Origin: an uncultured Winogradskyella sp.
Lineage (GTDB): Bacteria; Bacteroidota; Bacteroidia; Flavobacteriales; Flavobacteriaceae
Length of the DNA stretch: 64,000 nt
Direction: 5' to 3'
Assembly (NCBI RefSeq): GCF_947496485.1
Contig: NZ_CANMCZ010000003.1
Span: forward strand, 455,870 to 519,869
This document shows positions 8,135-15,782 of this stretch, one piece after another; the stretch's first letter is position 1, and every line of letters begins with the position of its first letter. Made by a program: the position numbers and the translations under genes. The notes below the pieces were generated by a model. That model had not been told where the DNA came from. It ran no database searches and was given only the letters and a program-made list of their open reading frames with translations.

Positions 8135-8197
8135 TTGTATAGGGTTTTAATGGTTAGTTACGAAAACAAAGATGCGAAGTAGGAAAACATCACAACA

Positions 8198-8213
8198 TAC
8201 CCAATAAGGGGTA
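8198..8213. promoter_or_regulatory. Candidate 7-2-7 operator, copy 4
   Basis: TACCCAATAAGGGGTA, identical to copies 1 and 3 at the fixed positions. A -7-like CATCTTTG (minus strand, 8167-8174) lies between it and the lipoprotein start at 8134. This would place the operator centre around -45 from transcription start, a normal activator position, and implies autoregulation of the operon. Confidence 0.55.
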
Positions 8214-8286
8214 TATTAAAGTCATTAAGTTATAAAATAATTAGGAATTAACAGGAAAAGTAGGGCAAACTACCTAAAAAAAGAGA

Positions 8287-8472
8287 TTATATAAAAATAA
8301 ATTTAACCGCAGCAATCATAGCTATAAAACCTATAAATGCAATAAGTACCCAAATAGTACCTTTATAATGTTTTTTGTGAAGTGGAAGATCTTTACGGTA
8401 CTGATAGGAAATAATTATAACAAAGGCTATAAAAAATAATATTCCAAAAATCAATTGACCAGTACTAAACAT
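8287..8472 (-). CDS. Small two-helix membrane protein
   Basis: A 61-residue protein from the internal ATG (MFSTGQLIFG), with two hydrophobic helices (about 5-22 and 41-60) separated by a basic loop (YRKDLPLHKKHYK). I chose this start because a TATTTTTG box (8488-8495, minus strand) lies just upstream, whereas the longer frame starting at 8499 would begin upstream of that promoter. Conserved-looking but of unknown function. It is divergent from the pyrophosphohydrolase gene. Confidence 0.6.
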   Translation of the reverse strand: MFSTGQLIFGILFFIAFVIIISYQYRKDLPLHKKHYKGTIWVLIAFIGFIAMIAAVKFIFI

Positions 8473-8487
8473 TAGTTTATTTTTATG

Positions 8488-8495
8488 CAAAAATA
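8488..8495 (-). promoter_or_regulatory. Bacteroidota-type -7 box (TATTTTTG)
   Basis: Matches TAnnTTTG on the minus strand, 16 bases before the small membrane-protein start. No clear -33 TTTG is seen at the usual distance. Confidence 0.35.
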
Positions 8496-8525
8496 GCAAT
8501 TAAGCGACTAATAAACTAACATACT

Positions 8526-8912
8526 ATGCAAGATAAAATCAATGCTGTAAAAGCATTTCATACCGCCTTTAAAATAGGTCATCGTGAAACACCAAAAGCC
8601 AACTTAGGCATAGAAAAAAATATGCTTCGTTATAAATTAATGCGCGAAGAAAATGAAGAATACCTAGAGGCCGCTAATGACAATGATTTAGTTGAAGTTG
8701 CAGATGCTTTGGGTGATATGCTTTACATATTATGCGGAACAATAATAGAACACGGTATGCAGCATAAAATAGAAGAAGTCTTTGAAGAAATACAACGCAG
8801 TAATATGAGCAAATTAGGCGAAGATGGTGAACCAATTTATAGAGAAGATGGAAAAGTACTAAAAGGACCTAATTACTTTAAACCACACATAAAAGAAATT
8901 TTAGACAAATAG
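8526..8912 (+). CDS. MazG/PRA-PH-like nucleotide pyrophosphohydrolase
   Basis: A 128-residue all-alpha protein. The metal-binding pattern of the MazG/HisE superfamily is present: an EENEE cluster (41-45) and ExxDALGD (57-64). These enzymes hydrolyse nucleoside triphosphates, or phosphoribosyl-ATP, to the monophosphate and PPi and often clean the nucleotide pool. The GEDGEPIYREDGKVLKGPNYF tail is typical of the single-domain form (seen as GEDGEPIYREDGKV then LKGPNYF). Not HisE itself, as no histidine genes are adjacent. The exact substrate is unknown. Confidence 0.8.
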   Translation: MQDKINAVKAFHTAFKIGHRETPKANLGIEKNMLRYKLMREENEEYLEAANDNDLVEVADALGDMLYILCGTIIEHGMQHKIEEVFEEIQRSNMSKLGEDGEPIYREDGKVLKGPNYFKPHIKEILDK

Positions 8913-8938
8913 TTAGCATTTCAACTACCAAACAAAAT

Positions 8939-10006
8939 CTAACACACTTTTACACGCCATCCAAAAGGATCATTTGATTGGTTAGTTTGTATATCTGTAA
9001 TACGCTTTTTTAGCGAAGCACCATAGGTGTTTTCTAGAACTGGTAATTCGTAATCTTTACCCTTAAAACCAAAACCAGAAATAGGTGAAATAACAGCTGC
9101 TGTACCAGCACCAAAAAGTTCTTTAAGACTTCCGTTTTCTGATGCCTCAACAAGTTCAGAAACTTTGATTTTTCTTACTTCAGTTTTAATACCTTCTGCT
9201 TCCGCAATGGTTAAAATACTTTTTCTTGTTATACCATCTAATATTCTATCGCTTGTTGGTACAGTAAGTAAGGTGTCATTAATTCTTACGAATATATTCA
9301 TAGCTCCAGCTTCTTCAATATATTCGTGAGTATTATCATCTGTCCAAATTACCTGCTGATAGCCTTTTTCTTTAGCTAATTGAGTAGGATAAAATTGACC
9401 CGCATAATTACCACCAGCCTTTGCAAAACCAACACCACCATTCGCAGAACGCGAATAATGTTCTTCAATAAGTACGTTTACTTTTCCAGAAAAATAAGGT
9501 CCAGAAGGTGCACAAGCTATAATAAACTTATAAGAATCAGCTGGCGAAGCATGAAATCCTTTACCAGTGGCAAACATAAATGGGCGAACGTAAAGAGCAC
9601 TGCCATCCGTGGTTGGGATCCAGTCTTTTTCAATCTTCAAAAGTTCTTTAAGACCATTCATAAAATATGCTTCTGGTATTTCTGGCATAGCCAAACGTTT
9701 GGCAGAAATATTCATTCGCTTAACATTATCCATTGGTCTAAATAAAAACACATTGTTTTCTGAATCTCTGTAAGCCTTCATACCTTCGAAGATAGACTGT
9801 CCATAATGAAAAATCTTTGCAGAAGGTTCTAAACTTATAGCCTGATAAGGCATAATTTTGGGTGTTTGCCATTGTCCATCCTCATAATCACATACAAACA
9901 TATGATCTGAAAAAACACGACCAAAACTCAAATTACTAAAATCAACATCATTAATTTTAGAAGTTTGGGACATTTCAACTTCAATATTGCCTGTACTAAT
10001 AGCCAT
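8939..10006 (-). CDS. ilvE: Branched-chain amino acid aminotransferase
   Basis: A 355-residue class IV PLP aminotransferase (BCAT group II) that interconverts Val, Leu and Ile with their 2-oxo acids. Visible are the HYGQSIFEGMKAYR segment, FRPMDNVKRMNISAKR, the PLP lysine in GGVGFAKAGGNYA (Lys196 in this numbering) and the EEAGAMNIF and GTAAVISPI motifs. The frame is open upstream to 10063, but I use ATG 10006 (MAISTGNIEVE), because a TATTTTTG promoter box at 10028-10035 lies between the two starts and the shorter form has the family length. No ilv neighbours. Confidence 0.93.
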   Translation of the reverse strand: MAISTGNIEVEMSQTSKINDVDFSNLSFGRVFSDHMFVCDYEDGQWQTPKIMPYQAISLEPSAKIFHYGQSIFEGMKAYRDSENNVFLFRPMDNVKRMNISAKRLAMPEIPEAYFMNGLKELLKIEKDWIPTTDGSALYVRPFMFATGKGFHASPADSYKFIIACAPSGPYFSGKVNVLIEEHYSRSANGGVGFAKAGGNYAGQFYPTQLAKEKGYQQVIWTDDNTHEYIEEAGAMNIFVRINDTLLTVPTSDRILDGITRKSILTIAEAEGIKTEVRKIKVSELVEASENGSLKELFGAGTAAVISPISGFGFKGKDYELPVLENTYGASLKKRITDIQTNQSNDPFGWRVKVC

Positions 10007-10027
10007 AATTTTCAATAATTTATAAAG

Positions 10028-10035
10028 CAAAAATA
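10028..10035 (-). promoter_or_regulatory. -7 box (TATTTTTG) of ilvE
   Basis: A minus-strand TAnnTTTG match 22 bases upstream of the chosen ilvE start; it helps decide that start. The -33 element is not evident at normal spacing. Confidence 0.4.
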
Positions 10036-10080
10036 CGTAATCATTACCGTTAAAAAAAGGCAAAATTCCTCTAAATTGTG

Positions 10081-10088
10081 TAAATTTG
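10081..10088 (+). promoter_or_regulatory. -7 box (TAAATTTG) of the DUF4920 gene
   Basis: A plus-strand TAnnTTTG match 36 bases before the ATG at 10124. No convincing -33 element. Confidence 0.35.
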
Positions 10089-10123
10089 TAATTCGATAAT
10101 TAATCAATTAAAACTCATAAATA

Positions 10124-10627
10124 ATGAAAAAAATAATCTTATTTACAGCACTCTGTTTAGCTTTTACAGCTTGTAAAAATGAAGTAAAAACTACTGAAAA
10201 TAAAATGGAAGAGGTAAAAAAAGAAATTGCTTATGCTTCCTTTGGTATGGAAATAAATGATGCAGATGCTTTATCGGCTGAGCGTATGATGGAGCATTAT
10301 AAAAACATGAAAGTTGGCGATACGGTTAATTCCAAAATGAGAGGTACTATTGCTGAAGTGTGCTCCAAAAAAGGCTGTTGGATGAAATTGGACGTTGGTA
10401 ATGAGGATGTAATAAGAGTAACTTTTAAAGATTATGGCTTTTTTATGCCACTAAATGCAACTGGCGAAGTTGTGATTAATGGTAAGGCTTTTGTGACCGA
10501 AACATCAGTAGATGACTTAAAACATTATGCAGAAGATGCTGGTAAATCTGCAGAAGAAATAGCAGCGATTACTGTACCTGAGCGTACGTATGCCTTTGAA
10601 GCAGATGGTGTATTGCTTAAGCAATAA
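10124..10627 (+). CDS. DUF4920 lipoprotein
   Basis: A 167-residue lipoprotein (lipobox FTAC, Cys17). The body, from about residue 38 (YASFGMEIND) through VGDTVNSKMRGTIAEVCSKKGCWMKL to MPLNATGEVVINGKAF, fits DUF4920, a periplasmic/outer-membrane OB-fold-like domain with a conserved CxxKGCW pair (EVCSKKGCW here) that may bind metal. Function unknown. The next lipoprotein gene overlaps its 3' end, so the two are probably translationally coupled. Confidence 0.85.
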   Translation: MKKIILFTALCLAFTACKNEVKTTENKMEEVKKEIAYASFGMEINDADALSAERMMEHYKNMKVGDTVNSKMRGTIAEVCSKKGCWMKLDVGNEDVIRVTFKDYGFFMPLNATGEVVINGKAFVTETSVDDLKHYAEDAGKSAEEIAAITVPERTYAFEADGVLLKQ

Positions 10628-11051
10628 GTATAAGACACTCTTCTTCTTAATTTTTGTTGTAACAATCAGCGCTTGCAAAAAAGAAGTTAAAGAAGAGAAA
10701 AAAGAAGAATTGATAGTTTATCAGCCTTCAGAAATGGCGAACCTCATGAACGAGTTTTATGAGTATAACGCGTCACTTAAATCGGCAATTTTATCTAATG
10801 AAGATTTAGAGCAAATGCCAGAACGGTTTTTAAAAATTCATTCGGCTGAGATGACAGACTCGAGTGGCAGAAATTCAATTTTTAATGGTTTTGCTCCAGC
10901 ATATATCAATAGTCAAATGAAGGTATTAGACACCTTATCTAGATTAGATTTAAGAACACGATATAACAACAACATCAATATGTGTTTAGCATGTCATAAA
11001 ACTGAATGTGTTGGACCAATACCAAGAATTAAAAAATTGTTGATTAAATAA
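10605..11051 (+). CDS. Lipoprotein with a CxxCH haem-binding motif
   Basis: About 148 residues from ATG 10605, overlapping the DUF4920 gene by 23 bases in another frame. Signal with lipobox ISAC (Cys24), then a helical domain. It ends with NMCLACHKTECVGPIPRIKKL, where CLACH (127-131) is a c-type haem attachment motif and the context MCLACHxxxCxGPIxRI is typical of small cytochrome-like proteins. Likely an envelope electron-transfer or sensing lipoprotein. The start is uncertain (ATG 10590 is also in frame), but the lipobox position supports 10605. Confidence 0.7.
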   Translation: MVYCLSNKYKTLFFLIFVVTISACKKEVKEEKKEELIVYQPSEMANLMNEFYEYNASLKSAILSNEDLEQMPERFLKIHSAEMTDSSGRNSIFNGFAPAYINSQMKVLDTLSRLDLRTRYNNNINMCLACHKTECVGPIPRIKKLLIK

Positions 11052-11053
11052 GT

Positions 11054-11737
11054 TTGAAACGAAAAATAATCACCACATCAGATGGATCTAAAACCATACA
11101 GATAGAGGATTGGAACGAACAGTATCATTCCGTCCATGGTGCAATTCAAGAGGCAAACCATGTGTTTTTAAAACATGGTTTGCTTTTTTATTCTGAACAG
11201 GTTTTAGAATCCAAGCCCATTTCAATCCTAGAAATAGGCTTCGGCACAGGACTCAATGCCTTCCTAACACTTATTGAAGTTAAGAAAAATAATCTAAATA
11301 TCAATTATGTTGGTGTAGAAGCTTATCCTGTAGATTTTGAAGAAATTAATCAACTCAATTATGTAGAGTTAATTTCTGAAGCGCATACTGATATTTTTCA
11401 AAAACTACACACTTCACCTTGGGAAGCACAACATAACATTACAACAACATTCCAATTAGAAAAGCAAAAAAAATACTTTAAGGATATAAATGCTGAAAAT
11501 GAATTCGATATCATCTATTTTGATGCCTTTGGTGCTCGAGTACAACCCGATTTATGGACAGAAGATATTTTTAAAATTATGTACAAAGCACTCAGAGATA
11601 ATGGTGTTTTAGTAACATATTCTGCTAAAGGTAGTGTGAGAAGAGCCATGCTAGCGGTTGGATTTACTGTAGAGCGACTTCCTGGGCCACCAGGAAAACG
11701 CGAAATGCTTAGGGCAACGAAGTATTTAACAAAATGA
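11054..11737 (+). CDS. mnmD: tRNA 5-methylaminomethyl-2-thiouridine34 methyltransferase
   Basis: A 227-residue stand-alone MnmD (DUF752 family; in E. coli it is fused as MnmC). It uses SAM for the last methylation of mnm5s2U34. SAM motif I is LEIGFGTGLN (59-68); YFDAFGARVQPDLWT carries the catalytic Asp region; the C-terminus GPPGKREMLRATK is the family signature. The start is TTG at 11054, 2 bases after the previous stop, with no upstream ATG in frame. Confidence 0.92.
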   Translation: MKRKIITTSDGSKTIQIEDWNEQYHSVHGAIQEANHVFLKHGLLFYSEQVLESKPISILEIGFGTGLNAFLTLIEVKKNNLNINYVGVEAYPVDFEEINQLNYVELISEAHTDIFQKLHTSPWEAQHNITTTFQLEKQKKYFKDINAENEFDIIYFDAFGARVQPDLWTEDIFKIMYKALRDNGVLVTYSAKGSVRRAMLAVGFTVERLPGPPGKREMLRATKYLTK

Positions 11738-11746
11738 AATGAGTAA

Positions 11747-11824
11747 AATGTTGAGAGCGCGCAAAGAACCTTAGTAATATTCGGCGAAGTCCAGCGTTGC
11801 GAATATTAAGAAAAACGAAACATT
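11747..11824. repeat. Nested imperfect hairpin between mnmD and trpB
   Basis: Inner stem CTTAGTAATATTCG (11770-11783) with CGAATATTAAG (11800-11810), one bulge; outer arms AATGTT (11747-11752) and AACATT (11819-11824). The loop and flanks (GAGAGCGCGC, GGCGAAGTCCAGCG) are clearly more GC-rich than their surroundings. There is no T tract, so it is not a standard terminator; a REP-like element or RNA structure is possible. Confidence 0.4.
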
Positions 11825-11865
11825 CAGCAATGTATTCAAATATAAATATCGCAATTAAACCCTAT

Positions 11866-11873
11866 TATTTTTG
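11866..11873 (+). promoter_or_regulatory. -7 box (TATTTTTG) upstream of trpB
   Basis: A plus-strand TAnnTTTG match about 80 bases before trpB. The resulting leader has no short Trp-rich reading frame, so there is no sign of classical attenuation. Confidence 0.35.
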
Positions 11874-11953
11874 CTTAAAACAAAACCAATTGTAATTCTA
11901 ATTTACCTTCAAATTCGTTAACTTGCACTGCTATTGAAAACAGAAAATTTATT

Positions 11954-13135
11954 ATGAGTTACAATGTCAACGAAAAAGGATATTACGGTGAGTTTGGTGG
12001 AGCTTACATCCCAGAAATGCTGTATCCAAATGTAGAAGAATTACGACAGAACTATCTTAAAATAATGGCAGAACCTTCATTTCAGGAAGAATTTAATGCC
12101 TTATTAAAAGATTATGTGGGCAGACCTTCACCTCTCTATTTAGCCAAAAGACTTTCAGAAAAATACAATACCAAAATTTATCTAAAGCGTGAAGATTTAA
12201 ACCATACTGGTGCACATAAAATCAATAATACCATTGGACAAATCCTGATGGCTAAACGTTTAGGTAAGAACAGAATAATTGCAGAAACTGGGGCTGGTCA
12301 GCATGGTGTAGCTACTGCAACAGTATGTGCTCTGATGGGAATAGAGTGTATTGTTTACATGGGAGAAATTGATATTGCTCGTCAAGCTCCAAATGTAGCA
12401 CGTATGAAAATGTTAGGAGCTAAAGTTGTGCCTGCGCTATCAGGTAGCAGAACTTTGAAAGATGCTACTAACGAAGCCATTCGAGATTGGATAAATAATC
12501 CTGTTGACACGCATTATATTATTGGAAGTGTGGTAGGACCTCATCCCTATCCAGATATGGTGGCTAAATTTCAGGCCGTAGTTTCGGAAGAAATTAAAAG
12601 TCAATTATTAGAAAAAGAAGGCACAGAAAACCCAGATTATTTAATTGCTTGTGTTGGTGGTGGGAGTAATGCTGCAGGCACCTATTATCACTATTTAGAT
12701 AATGAAGATGTAAATATCATAGCTGTTGAAGCTGCTGGAAAAGGTGTAGACTCTGGTGAAAGTGCTGCAACGTCAGTTTTGGGAAAAGAAGGCATTATTC
12801 ACGGCAGCAAAACTCTGCTAATGCAAACAAAAGATGGACAAATTACAGAACCTTATTCTATTTCGGCAGGCTTAGACTATCCAGGTGTTGGCCCAATGCA
12901 TGCCAATCTTTACAAAACAGGACGTGCAGAATTCATTGCGATTACAGACGATGAAGCCATGACTTCTGGGTTAGAATTATGCCAATTAGAAGGAATTATT
13001 CCGGCAATTGAAACTTCACATGCTTTGGCAGTTTTTGAACACAAAAAATTTAAACCAGATGATATTGTAGTCGTAAACCTTTCTGGCCGTGGAGATAAAG
13101 ATTTACAGAATTATATTGATTATTTTAAGTTATAA
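11954..13135 (+). CDS. trpB: Tryptophan synthase beta chain
   Basis: A 393-residue PLP enzyme that condenses indole with L-serine. PLP lysine Lys89 in HTGAHKINN, catalytic Glu111 in AETGAGQHG, phosphate-binding GGGSNAAG (about 233-240), and the C-terminal NLSGRGDKD of the TrpB1 type. Normal length. trpA follows after 2 bases, so subunits of the alpha2beta2 complex are co-made. No other trp genes are in the window. Confidence 0.97.
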   Translation: MSYNVNEKGYYGEFGGAYIPEMLYPNVEELRQNYLKIMAEPSFQEEFNALLKDYVGRPSPLYLAKRLSEKYNTKIYLKREDLNHTGAHKINNTIGQILMAKRLGKNRIIAETGAGQHGVATATVCALMGIECIVYMGEIDIARQAPNVARMKMLGAKVVPALSGSRTLKDATNEAIRDWINNPVDTHYIIGSVVGPHPYPDMVAKFQAVVSEEIKSQLLEKEGTENPDYLIACVGGGSNAAGTYYHYLDNEDVNIIAVEAAGKGVDSGESAATSVLGKEGIIHGSKTLLMQTKDGQITEPYSISAGLDYPGVGPMHANLYKTGRAEFIAITDDEAMTSGLELCQLEGIIPAIETSHALAVFEHKKFKPDDIVVVNLSGRGDKDLQNYIDYFKL

Positions 13136-13137
13136 GT

Positions 13138-13899
13138 ATGAACAGAATAAATCAAAAACTAAAAGAAGATAAAAAACTCTTATCTATATACTTTACAGCT
13201 GGTTACCCTAACATTGAAGATACAGTACCAGTTATTAAAAATCTTGAAAAAAGTGGTGTCGATATGATAGAAATTGGATTACCTTTTAGTGATCCATTGG
13301 CTGATGGCCCAACGATACAAGCAAGTTCTACACAAGCATTAAAAAACGGTATGACGAGCGATATCCTTTTTGAGCAATTAAAAGATATTCGTCAGTCGGT
13401 ATCAATTCCATTAATTATTATGGGCTATTTTAACCCGATGTTGCAATATGGAGTAGAAGCATTTTGTAAAAAATGCAGCGACGTGGGTGTGGATGGTCTC
13501 ATTATACCAGATTTACCAGTTGATGTATATAACTCAGAATACAAAGAAACATTTGAAAAATATGGTTTAATCAATGTCTTCTTAATTACACCACAAACTT
13601 CAGATGAGCGTATTCATTATATCGATTCTGTTTCTGATGGATTCATTTATATGGTAAGTTCTGCGAGTACAACCGGAGCAAAAGTTGGATTTGGTAATGA
13701 GCAAACTGAATATTTTGAACGTATTGCCAATATGAATCTTAATAGTCCACAGATAGTAGGTTTTGGCATTTCAAATAATGACACGTTTTTACAAGCCACT
13801 GAATATGCTAAAGGAGCAATTATTGGTAGTGCTTTTATTAAGCATTTGACCACTAACGGTGTAAATTCTATTGATAAATTTGTTGATACTATATTGTGA
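13138..13899 (+). CDS. trpA: Tryptophan synthase alpha chain
   Basis: A 253-residue TIM barrel that cleaves indole-3-glycerol phosphate to indole and glyceraldehyde-3-phosphate. Catalytic Glu45 (MIEIGLPFSDP) and Asp56 (LADGPTIQ) are present, as are the phosphate-binding VGFGIS and GAIIGSAFIK motifs. ATG is 2 bases after trpB; its TGA overlaps the GTG of the next small gene. Confidence 0.97.
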   Translation: MNRINQKLKEDKKLLSIYFTAGYPNIEDTVPVIKNLEKSGVDMIEIGLPFSDPLADGPTIQASSTQALKNGMTSDILFEQLKDIRQSVSIPLIIMGYFNPMLQYGVEAFCKKCSDVGVDGLIIPDLPVDVYNSEYKETFEKYGLINVFLITPQTSDERIHYIDSVSDGFIYMVSSASTTGAKVGFGNEQTEYFERIANMNLNSPQIVGFGISNNDTFLQATEYAKGAIIGSAFIKHLTTNGVNSIDKFVDTIL

Positions 13900-14108
13900 A
13901 AGTCTTAAATGATTGGAGAATAATTATACTGCTTTGCCTAACTCTAGGTTTAGCACCTTTTTTCCCTGAACCACATCTTTTAGGGAAATTGCGCTGGATT
14001 AGTGGAGGTGCAAATGGAATGGTAGCGAAAGATTATTTTGATGTTTTGCTTCATGGTTTTCCTTTTGCATTATTGATACGATTAATCATTTTAAAGATTA
14101 AAAAGTGA
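13896..14108 (+). CDS. Small two-helix membrane protein after trpA
   Basis: A 70-residue protein starting at GTG in a 4-base GTGA overlap with trpA, so coupled to it. Two hydrophobic segments (about 8-25 and 49-66) with a conserved-looking LRWISGGANGMVAKDYFDVLLHG loop (seen as LRWISGG then MVAKDYFDVLLHG). Homologues are often labelled RND transporter in flavobacteria, but there is no such domain here. Its TGA stop is the first three bases of a 31-bp palindromic element, so its C-terminus may have been set by that insertion. Confidence 0.7.
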   Translation: MKVLNDWRIIILLCLTLGLAPFFPEPHLLGKLRWISGGANGMVAKDYFDVLLHGFPFALLIRLIILKIKK

Positions 14109-14136
14109 GATTCTGAAACAAGTTCAGAATGACAAA
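14106..14136. repeat. 31-bp palindromic element, copy A
   Basis: TGAGATTCTGAAACAAG followed by TTCAGAATGACAAA. Arms ATTCTGAA/TTCAGAAT are perfect (8 bp). Same length and orientation as copies at 22617 and 29474. It begins with the stop codon of the upstream gene. Confidence 0.75.
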
Positions 14137-14150
14137 ACTGATTCAAAAAT

Positions 14151-14606
14151 ATGCCACTGAACATCGTCCTCATAGAACCTGAAATTCCCAACAATACTGG
14201 TAATATTGGTCGTTTAGCATTGGCATCAGGTTCAAGACTACATTTGGTAAAACCTTTTGGTTTCGAAATTGATGATAAACGACTTAGACGTGCTGGTTTA
14301 GATTATTGGCAACATTTAGACGTCATTTATTACGATTCTATTGATGATTTCTTTATAAAAAATAAAAAGTCTGAAATGATATTCTTATCTAGCCATGGCA
14401 CGCAATCGCATTGGGATATATCTTATACTGACAATATGTTCCTCATCTTTGGCAAAGAATCTGTTGGTTTGCCAAAAACGTTAATAGAAATGCATCAAAA
14501 TCGTCTTTTCAAAATTCCATTATATAGTAAGGAGATTAGAAGCTTAAATCTTGCCAATGCAGTGAGTATTATTGTTTATGAAGGCTTAAGACAACTAGAG
14601 TTATAA
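14151..14606 (+). CDS. trmL: tRNA (cytidine/uridine-34 2'-O) methyltransferase
   Basis: A 151-residue SPOUT methyltransferase that methylates the ribose of the wobble base in leucine tRNAs. Family signatures: IEPEIPNNTGNIGR (8-21) and the trefoil-knot SAM site IFGKESVGLPK and IRSLNLANAVSIIVYE. Length is typical. The palindromic element lies between it and the preceding gene. Confidence 0.93.
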   Translation: MPLNIVLIEPEIPNNTGNIGRLALASGSRLHLVKPFGFEIDDKRLRRAGLDYWQHLDVIYYDSIDDFFIKNKKSEMIFLSSHGTQSHWDISYTDNMFLIFGKESVGLPKTLIEMHQNRLFKIPLYSKEIRSLNLANAVSIIVYEGLRQLEL

Positions 14607-14628
14607 ATAAACTTTATTATCTTTGAGT

Positions 14629-14994
14629 ATGAAACTCTCAAAAAACATAAATATTTTGTTTTTCGGATTGACGCTTGTCTTAAGTTTAGTCTCGTTTTCT
14701 GGAGTTACAAATAACTCACCTAGTGAAGCCCTTAAATCGGCATTAGTTATAAGTGACAAAGACGAAGACACAAGTTTCTGCTTTCAATTTCAAGATGTAG
14801 ACAAAATTGCTTTTGTTTCTTTTTTCAAATATGCAACGTATTCATTTAAAACACTTAAAAGCACTCAAGATTTACATCAAAAAAATTCTTATAGCACATA
14901 TACTGCTAAAAATCTTTGGCTTAGAGCTAAACAACTTCATACCAAGTTCTATCCATTTACCACACACCAAACAACTTATAATAACATCGTATAG
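14629..14994 (+). CDS. Small secreted or membrane-anchored protein, unknown
   Basis: About 121 residues from ATG 14629 (a TTG two codons earlier is also in frame). The N-terminal hydrophobic segment (8-25, ILFFGLTLVLSLVSFSG) looks like a signal or anchor. No lipobox and no family recognised. A shadow frame overlaps it on the same strand; this frame is preferred because of the signal. Confidence 0.5.
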   Translation: MKLSKNINILFFGLTLVLSLVSFSGVTNNSPSEALKSALVISDKDEDTSFCFQFQDVDKIAFVSFFKYATYSFKTLKSTQDLHQKNSYSTYTAKNLWLRAKQLHTKFYPFTTHQTTYNNIV

Positions 14995-15004
14995 TAGTTA
15001 TATG

Positions 15005-15020
15005 TAGCCTTTATAGGCTA
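15005..15020. terminator. Weak hairpin
   Basis: TAGCCT-TTAT-AGGCTA, a 6-bp perfect stem 11 bases after the small secreted-protein stop. No T tract follows, so only a weak terminator candidate. Confidence 0.3.
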
Positions 15021-15077
15021 ATAATTATCTATTATTAATTGCATCTCAACCCTGTAGATGCTATACGCTGTTATATT

Positions 15078-15254
15078 ATGAAGATTAAAAAAACTTTTAG
15101 GTTAATTGCCTTAATTTTTATGATTATGTTGGCTTGTATTGTGCCATTTCCTTTAAAGTTTTCGCAAAAAGATAACTTACCTAAAAATCTAATTGAAAAT
15201 GTAGAAGTAACAAAAGAAGAGGATGACGAAGATGATATCAAAGAGATATTTTAG
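15078..15254 (+). CDS. Small membrane-anchored acidic-tail protein
   Basis: About 58 residues from ATG 15078 (MKIKKTFRL). One hydrophobic helix (10-27) with a Cys inside (MLACIVPFP) and an acidic C-terminus (EEDDEDDIKE). It could be a lipoprotein or a single-span protein. The frame is open 39 bases further upstream, but that extension (LHLNPVDAIRC) looks like a relic rather than part of this protein. Function unknown. Confidence 0.45.
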   Translation: MKIKKTFRLIALIFMIMLACIVPFPLKFSQKDNLPKNLIENVEVTKEEDDEDDIKEIF

Positions 15255-15328
15255 GACGTTTTTTACCTATTAAACTTTTTTCAACTATATTAGTCCAATA
15301 TTTTGTTTAACACCTAAATCTTAAAACA

Positions 15329-15667
15329 ATGATATCTAAAACATTAAAAGCCAGTATTTTTATAATCGCTGTAGCTTCTTTTTCTTTTGCAGGAGCACAA
15401 GAAAAGCTTGAGGTAAAGAAAGACAAATCTGAGAAAATGTTTAAGCATTTGGATGCTAATGCAGACGACATTATTACTCTAGAGGAGTTTAAAGCCAAAA
15501 GAATGAAGGACCCATCTAAGGAAACGCAAGTTGAAAAGCGTTTTGCAAGCATGGATACCGATAAAAATGGAACTGTTGATAAAGCCGAATTCAAGGTCTT
15601 TTTTGAAACACCTAGAAGTCTTAAGCAAACAAAAAAAGCTGAGAAAGTTAAAGTGAAAAAGGGTTAA
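15329..15667 (+). CDS. Secreted EF-hand calcium-binding protein
   Basis: A 112-residue protein with a signal peptide cleaved after FAGA (about residue 23). Two canonical EF-hand loops: DANADDIITLEE (42-53) and DTDKNGTVDKAE (76-87), both with acidic residues at 1, 3, 5 and 12. A Lys-rich C-terminus. Likely a periplasmic calcium-binding protein; partner unknown. Monocistronic, closed by a strong terminator. Confidence 0.85.
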   Translation: MISKTLKASIFIIAVASFSFAGAQEKLEVKKDKSEKMFKHLDANADDIITLEEFKAKRMKDPSKETQVEKRFASMDTDKNGTVDKAEFKVFFETPRSLKQTKKAEKVKVKKG

Positions 15668-15701
15668 TTAGTATAAATAAACTTTTTTATCATACTTATA
15701 T

Positions 15702-15730
15702 AAAAATCCTCTAGTCTTTAGAGGATTTTT
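15702..15730 (+). terminator. Intrinsic terminator after the EF-hand gene
   Basis: AAAAATCCTCTA (15702-15713), loop GTCTT, TAGAGGATTTTT (15719-15730): a 12-bp perfect stem ending in a T run. Confidence 0.85.
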
Positions 15731-15782
15731 CGCATTTATAAAGATTGATTTTATTATTTTCAATTACGCAAAAACTTAAGAC

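Noticed and set aside
10007..10063. Longer N-terminus for ilvE
   Set aside because: The extra 19 residues are not family-like and span the probable promoter box.
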